64,000 bases of DNA from Candidula unifasciata (Eukaryota > Mollusca > Gastropoda > Stylommatophora > Geomitridae). Position 1 is the first letter of the stretch. Each line of letters starts with the position of its first letter. Under the pieces are notes generated by a model. The model was not told where the DNA came from. It did no database searches and saw nothing but the letters and a program-made list of their open reading frames with translations. The stretch covers positions 1 through 64,000 of the forward strand of contig CAJHNH020004946.1 of the NCBI GenBank assembly GCA_905116865.2, written 5' to 3'. Position numbers and translations under genes: made by a program. Of the stretch, positions 57,628-64,000 are shown one piece after another.

Positions 57628-58059
57628 CTGAATTTTGGCACCTGTTGGTTTGCATACCGACACCACACAACCAATGATCTGCCCAGGATGAACATGAAAG
57701 AATGATTGGCCCAGCGTTGAACAAGCGTTAATTCCCAGTGACTCACTGTTAGTGTTAAGTGTTGGACTCCTGTTTAAGTTAACGCTAAGCATACAACACT
57801 GGAATGTCAAAGCAAGCACACTGACTCAAAAACATCAGACACCATCCCAAGGAAGGAGAATTAGATTTCTCGTGTGTCTCTTAACATTGACTTGCAAATG
57901 ATGCACGGGATTTTCCATGTCTGTTACTGTCAGTTTTTTCAAATATCAAGATTGAAGGCATAATGCCTTCTCTCCCTCCCCGCACCCCAACATCCATTCC
58001 CAGATTTCTTCTTTTGTCAGTGTCATAAATATGTGAAAATAAAGCACTTCCTACCCGCC

Positions 58060-58240
58060 CTGGGAGTCGACGTGGTGTAGCAACCAGATGTTCACCTGCG
58101 GATCTGAAGGTAGTGGGTTCAGGTTCTGACTATCCATACTTTTTATAACGACCACGGCTGCCAGGTCGACCCAGCCTTAAATGGGTGCCAGGAAAAGTCT
58201 TGAGAAGTAAAGGCGGCCGGTGTGATTTTCACCAAATCAG
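58060..58240 (+). repeat. tRNA-headed SINE, family 1, plus orientation
   Basis: The head is on the left: GGTGTAGCAACCAGATG, then B box GGGTTCAGGTTCTGAC, then the family body on the plus strand (CCAGGTCGACCCAGCCTTAA). It confirms the head-body order of the family. Confidence 0.75.
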
Positions 58241-58394
58241 ATGGACTGCAAAATAATTGTCCCTGTTTTTGTGGGCCACGGGTGTGACAAAGGTTGAGAA
58301 ACACTGCTTTTAACAACACGCTACCATAGATGTTTGATTATATAACCACATGACCGGCATATAGTAATAGCTATATAGTTTCTGGGGGAACACA

Positions 58395-59060
58395 CATCAC
58401 TAGGAGATGCCGTTATATATCCAGATGGTATCTGTGATTAGTCAGAAGCGAAGTGCATGGGCTTTCAGGGCAATAACTAAAGGAAAAGTCATCAAAGAAG
58501 ACAATGGAGCCTTTGCTTCTACCACCAGCAGCATGACAATGGAGGTCATGGCTGTGACAAAGACCCTAGAATGGATGAAAGCTTAGGAATTCACCAATGC
58601 ATACTTTCTGAGCATGATACAGAAGATCAATGAGGGCATATATGGAAACAGTGGCTCTCTATCTGATCCAGCACTTGGCATTTCGCAAAAACACAATTTT
58701 TGTCCCAGGTGGCGCTAGTGTGAAAGGCAATGAAAGAGCAGACGTCATGGTTGACAGTGCGACTATTAGGTTTGGGCCATCTATGGACAGGAGAGACATC
58801 ATCAATGCCATACGAGAGATTAAACGCTGTGAAGCTTTCCTTTTCATGGAAAATGATGTTTCACTGAATTGACTACATACCCTCGGAGTAACAATTGGAG
58901 CAGCAAGACAGGAAAACTATACGGGAGCCATCCGTTGTTACATAAACCAAAATAAAACGGGAATTTTTAGCTTAAGGACACTTGGAGACAAACTCAGGAG
59001 GAGATAGGAGCAGTTATGGTCATGTTCGATGTGCGATGAGGATGATCTTTAAATGAAAAA
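58395..59060 (+). mobile_element. LINE RNase H fragment (second family)
   Basis: It reads MVSVISQKRSAWAFRAI, TMEVMAVTKTLEWM, PGGASVKGNERADVMVDSAT and MDRRDIINAIREIKR, then LGVTIGAARQENYTG. These are RNase H motifs in order with stops and one frameshift. The family differs from the 60-kb copy. Confidence 0.75.
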
Positions 59061-60354
59061 TGAACAGTGAATAATGAAAATAGTTTTATATCGAAATCAC
59101 GAAAAAATAATACGCTGGTATTATTACACACTGGAAATTTCTGCCACCTTTTTCATGTACAGTCTACGTGGGATCCATTGTATCGGTAGCTGTTCGAACC
59201 TTTACCCACTGAACTGGCAAACAAGCGTGTTAGCTACTGTACTACCCTGGCTTCCTTATAAACACCTAAGATGTCTATGTTGTGAATATGACACACGACT
59301 GTGAATATGAGCCACGATTGTGCATATGAGCTACCGATACTTATGTCTCAACATTACAGTTAAACTTGAGAAAGACAATATATATGCCTAAAGAGAACAA
59401 AGTTTGCAAGTAGATAATAAACAGATCAGTAAGTCGAACACAGGATCGAAACAAGCCCAAGCAATTGTTGGATGTTTGGTGGTTTTACTAATCAGTTTCA
59501 GGTCCAGTAGTTGTTGCTATTTCTTTCTAAACAGTCAACGCCCAAGCTGTTGTCAAATTCAATGCAAACAGGTCTGCTGTCAAATTTCCGCAAAATACCA
59601 AAATATGACAGAATCATGAAAATTTTCACACCCTTAAACCACCGACGCCTTAGAAAGTAGAGAACTAGGAATGCATAACCTTGGAATGTGGAAACGGTCT
59701 TTCCGTCAAGCAATGACAAATCAATACATTGTCTGACCCCGATACTGACATAAGATCAATATGCTGACATATAGACACTATCGACTGACTGTGTTCTAGC
59801 TACATGCATATGCGATAGCACAGATCGATATCCGTGATCTAACTTGGGTTTAAGTTTTTTACAAGTAGATGAATTCCAATTTGTCAGACTGGACAGTGAT
59901 AGGTTCTTTCTGCCTACAACTGAAATATCAAAGTTAAGAATGATCCTACAACAGCTCCAGCAAACCGGATGGAAATTTAATTGGTAAGAACCATCATGCC
60001 TGCAAGGAAAGAAAATTGACTTTGACTTCCAAATTGAGCACGCCTAAAATGGACGATATATCATTGGAAGTAAAGACTGTCCATGCTATGCTGAGCTCGC
60101 ACTCATAAAACGCCGATTGGTGTATCTTCTTGTTCTTTGTTCAGTGTCTTTAAGTTCCGGCGAAAAGTCCTGGTTGTTCGTTAACTGGACTTTGGCCTTG
60201 TACCAGCGCCTGAGTTTTGTTGTACATTCGTTTTGCTGGCTTACTATGTATTTATGTGCAGGCTGTTAAACTGCAAATCTTTTTGAAAAGGGAAGAGCTC
60301 TTGCCAAACGTTCTGGGTATCTAGCGGCTACGGGAAAAAAAAACTTGGTCAAAT

Positions 60355-62090
60355 GTAGCCACTTTTGCTTTTGATGTTTATGAGTGGTTCCAGAATAGAC
60401 CGGAGACTGTTGAGGCAGCACTTGATCTTGAGGATACTTACAATAGAGTCAGATATGATATATTGATATCTGCACTCATGGAGAAGGGGGTTTGTCCGTG
60501 GCTTGTGAACTGGAAAGCAGCTGTTGTGCATACACGTATGGCTGTCCTTTATCTGGGTACATGGACCTTAGAACCATGTAATATCGCCCAAGGACTAATC
60601 CAGGGTTCCGCAATTTCAATAGTGCTCTTCAATGTGTATACAAGCAAGATAGCAGAACCTGAAGCACAAGCTGTTGGAAGGATATTGACATTTGCAGACG
60701 ATATTCTTGCATTTAGGCAGGGGAGAGATAGGCGATGGATAACTCAAGAGCTGCAGGCATCTGTATACACAGTGACTGACTGGTGTGCTGAAGTGGGTAC
60801 TGTCATCAGTTCAGAAAAGGCGGCTGTTTTTGTGGGGTTCTCTGGACAATAGAATTGTAAAAGTTAACGTTTCAAGCCTCACAATTAATAACAGTAACAT
60901 AAAAAGAGATAGCAAACTGAGGTACCTGTGTATCATTTTTGATAGAAGCCTGTCTTTTATGGATCACATGGGGGCAGTTGCGAGGAAATGTCAAAAAGGA
61001 CTCAATGCTCTCAAGATTAAAGCAGCAATGGACATGGAACAAAGAATACTGTTCACAATGTTCCAGCGTGTGGTCCTGTCGGTGATATATTATTGTCTTG
61101 GAATGCTCACTTTATCAAAGAGTCAGTTGATGAAACTTGAATTCATGCAGAATGAAGCTATGCGGGTAATTCTTGAATGGACAAGAAATACCCCGCACTG
61201 ACTCACAGAGCGTGTTGAGAAAGCTGGAGACAGAGATACATACTGAAAAGAGGAAGGTCTTAGATGGCGCAAGCTGAAGACACAATTAGATATGTGTGCA
61301 GACTTAATAAATTTGGGTGAGCAGAAGAGTGGGTCAAAGTATTCGAGCAAGTTTCAGACTTGTGTAGGGTTCTTATCACTTTAGGTCGTGTGTGCAGGGA
61401 TTGATCAGCTGATGCTGCAGAATCAGAGGTTCAGCAAATGATTCATGACAATTCTCGCTCATCTGATGTGACTATCTATACAGATGTCTCTGTGATGAGG
61501 GGCAGGCAATGTGCATGGGGGTTCATAGCAAAAGCGAATAAATATCGCTCAGTGCAATAAAGTCTAGCATATATCACAAGGTCTAGTTTGAGAATGGAGG
61601 TGGGAGCAGTCACAGCTGCCTTCTGCTGGCTTGAGAATCAGCTGTACACATATGCCATGAATTAACTGGCCCAAAGAGCATGCTGAGAAAGGGGGGGGGG
61701 GGGAAGACATGCTCCGTGCAGAGTGGCAATCATCACTTCAGAGGTCCAGGCTTGTTTGGATATTTTCTCCAGGTGATGCTGGTGTAGTGGGAAAAGAACA
61801 GGCAGATAGACTGGTCGGTTCTGCACCACTTGGTGGTGAACTGATGTATGACAAGCTGGATGTTGTGAGGATCAGTACGGTATGAGGAGAATGGCGCTGC
61901 GGGGAGATACCAGGGGATCTAGCCGACGTTTAACACCTAAAGGAAAGGCGAGACGAATATACAGTCAGACAATTACTGGTACCATCGGAATTGGAACGCT
62001 TCGCTTGCTGCTGAAGATAAGGATGGAGCGCTTATGAGGCTGTCCCGAGTGCTGTGATGTCTTTTCTTGATTCAATATGCATTTTTCAAC
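60355..62090 (+). mobile_element. I-type LINE, best copy in the window
   Basis: A near-continuous RT: ALDLEDAYNRVRYDIL, GLIQGSAISIVLFNVYTSK, ILTFADDILAFRQG (FADD box), VISSEKAAVFVGF and, after a frameshift at about 60840, LRYLCIIFDRSLSFMDH, KCQKGLNALKIKA and FMQNEAMRVIL. A degraded RNase H and a 3' end follow (61460-62080). The endonuclease domain is absent (5' truncated near 60355), so it cannot move by itself. Confidence 0.82.
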
Positions 62091-62384
62091 ATATTTGTGT
62101 GCAGTTGGTTGTTCCTTGCCGCTCGGGCAGATGCACTCCGACTTCGAACGAAGCTTCCATTAATCGACTCCAGTGGCAGTGGGTCTATTCTTGATTTATC
62201 CACAATGGGCTCCTGCAGCCCACACCGGGATAACTCGGGTATACGAATGACTAGCATCATATGTCTATGTTAGTTTGTTTGTTTGTTTTAGTATCCAGAA
62301 GCCATGAGTTGTTAACCCTGAGGCTCGGTATTATGGATATCGGCCTTGATTCCATTGTAAATACCGTAAATCTGGGAGAACATG

Positions 62385-62495
62385 TGGCTTTCCTGCCTAC
62401 CCCCGGGATTGAACCCGGACCACAAGGAGTTCTTCACCCGGTCTCAGCGCAATCCGGTTTAGCCAACTACGCTAGAGAGCCGGGCATCATATGTC
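62385..62495 (-). repeat. tRNA-derived SINE head
   Basis: On the minus strand, GTTGGCTAAACCGGATTG (A box) and GGTCCGGGTTCAATCCCGGG (B box) with the usual spacing. No acceptor stem partner is visible. Confidence 0.65.
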
Positions 62496-63049
62496 TATAA
62501 TAAGCTTTGACCTTACTTAATGCTCACAATTGTATACATTAATAATCACGTAAAACAACCTTCCCGACAAACTGCCACATAAATATATGTTTATACATGT
62601 TGGTGCAAGAGCTATTCGTGTTGGCACACACTGGCTGTGTGCTTTGAAACGATCTTTTACATTCCGGATTGCCTTGAACACATTAGATTTCGCGTCACGC
62701 TGCAACAACTTCATTTACTCCCCCGTAGCCCTTTCCCACGTATGTCGCCTATACAAAGAGAGTAATTGTATAGTTCTGTGGCATACAGTTTTACGCTGGG
62801 AGGGTTGGGGAAGTCCATTTCTGCAGTTCACAACCTTTGTGGAGTGGTTTGAGCTTTTATTAGCTTTAGTTTATTGGCTAGTGTTAACTTGTTGATGAGA
62901 GAGTTGGAAAGCAACCGTAGCTCTAGATTTAGAAGGAAAAAAAAAACAATTTTGGGAACACGTCTTAAAGGTAAAGTCGGGAGATGTGAACAAGCGTCAT
63001 TGCATACGAGTATAAACCAAAGTGCTCTGCCACCAGTAAGTAAAGTAAA
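62496..63049. other. No feature seen
   Basis: Unique-looking sequence without a recognisable exon. A 102-codon plus-strand frame at 62587-62895 has no domain and no splice support. Confidence 0.4.
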
Positions 63050-63185
63050 GTAAAGATCCTTTACACGCCCTTAAGCGCATCGGGCATATGGGAAGAGCAC
63101 CCATATTTTTACAGACCAATCGGCACTCGGTGGGTAATGTGGTTAGCATTACGCCGGCCGTCTTTACTTTCCCAGGACAGCCCAT
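63050..63185 (-). repeat. SINE family 1, body only
   Basis: Starts after a (TAAAG)n stretch: CACGCCCTTAAGCGCATCGG and GACCAATCGGCACTCGGTGG. Confidence 0.72.
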
Positions 63186-63237
63186 CCTGTACGAAAAGCT
63201 AAAAAGAAACTGTTCGCGTGTCGCCGTCCCCACATAA

Positions 63238-63560
63238 TTCTGAAGTTACAGTGATGTTCCTCCATTTACCCCTATAAATAAACAGGTTCTATTCCCGGCA
63301 CGGTAACTATAGCTTACGATTTTTATGTTCTCTAGTTGTTCTTCTATCGATCTACTTCTTTCTATGAGTGCCAATCAATACACTTTCTGTTACTTGATTA
63401 ATACTCCATTTACCCCAGAGTGTCACCCGTGTACCCATTTCCTAGAGGCTGGGTGAACCCCAGGAACCGCCCGGTTTCGAACACTTTTCGTGGCTGCAGC
63501 GAGTCGCAGCTGGATTTGAAAGCTAGCCTCTTATCGACTACGCTAACACATATCTTAGAG
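63238..63560 (-). repeat. Interspersed repeat, family 5, split copy
   Basis: Reverse copy of 57240-57445. The two halves are separated by an insertion at about 63320-63400. Confidence 0.58.
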
Positions 63561-63719
63561 GAATACTAAATACCCGCTAGACAGATTTTAGATCCAATAC
63601 GCAAATAAGACGAGAAACTAAGCAAAATAATGCATCAAATTTTATAAAAAAGCATCGCTGAAACTACATCGCACATGCACTTAAAATGGATAAGAAAAGA
63701 CTCCCCCATAAAACCCTCA

Positions 63720-63930
63720 TATGGACACCGGAAGGGAAAAGAACATCTGGAAGACTAAGAGAGAACTAGCGTATATCCATCATCAGGGAAGGCTCAACCA
63801 TCGGCCTAATATACATCAAAGACATAAAGCAGGTGGCAACGAACCACCAGACAAAGAGAGCTATGACCTCTGCCCCATGCACCATATCAGGCTCAAAGGA
63901 TAGCCTAACAAACTAACTAACTAAACTAAG
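63720..63930 (+). mobile_element. LINE ORF2 tail (type F) with (CTAA)n tail
   Basis: Nucleotide match to 49985-50200 (GAGAGCTATGACCTCTGCCC shared with the other copy), ending in AACAAACTAACTAACTAAAC, a short 3' repeat tail. Confidence 0.65.
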
Positions 63931-64000
63931 ACTATTAGCTAAGGTATGTACGGACAAGCAGATAGACAGCAGTCATGTACTCATCTCCTCGACTAAAGAC

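Noticed and set aside
62385..62495. Possible tRNA gene on the minus strand
   Set aside because: A and B boxes are present but the stems do not close, so it is a tRNA-derived SINE head.

Overview
The window is eukaryotic. Coding sequence is split into short exons with GT/AG borders, introns are kilobases long, tRNA-headed SINEs and decayed LINEs are everywhere, and micro- and minisatellites are abundant. The identifiable protein gene is a muscle Z-disc PDZ gene of the Zasp/PDLIM group, so the host is an animal. The repeat landscape suggests a mollusc, perhaps a gastropod, but that is an impression and not a demonstration.

Two genes can be reconstructed, both on the minus strand. (1) At 2757-10166 lies a small gene for a secreted cysteine-rich peptide. 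It has a signal-peptide exon (10127-10166), a six-cysteine exon (5663-5785), a short acidic terminal exon (2914-2948) and an AATAAA signal (2757-2762). Splice phases agree across all three exons, and the predicted precursor is about 65 residues. It matches no family I recognise. (2) At 24249-44673 lies the 3' part of a Zasp66-like PDZ gene. Eight exons, from the second half of the PDZ domain to the stop codon, can be joined in one consistent reading frame. The exon for the N-terminal half of the PDZ domain was not found. Four successive exon segments carry an S-x-F-x-x-LQ motif, two of them in phase 1-1 cassettes, which suggests tandem exon duplication. No LIM domain was seen.

The rest is repeat-rich. 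10.6-16 kb and 58.4-62.1 kb hold decayed I/Jockey-like LINE copies with recognisable reverse transcriptase and RNase H pieces. More than twenty short LINE 3' tails are scattered on both strands. 17.5-20.5 kb is a 38-bp minisatellite with a 76-bp dimeric flank. The introns of the PDZ gene hold minisatellites of 35, 47 and 18 bp, and another array of 53 bp lies at 51.5-52.2 kb. Several tRNA-derived SINE families, short TIR elements and two SPIN-like hAT miniature elements (37138-37327 and 49034-49228) were found.

The observations most worth following are the secreted peptide gene, the repeated S-x-F-x-x-LQ exons, the 35-bp array that looks like a multiplied 3' splice site next to the last PDZ-gene exon, and the SPIN-like hAT elements, a group known for horizontal transfer. 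Exon borders were read by eye. No transcript or database evidence was available.
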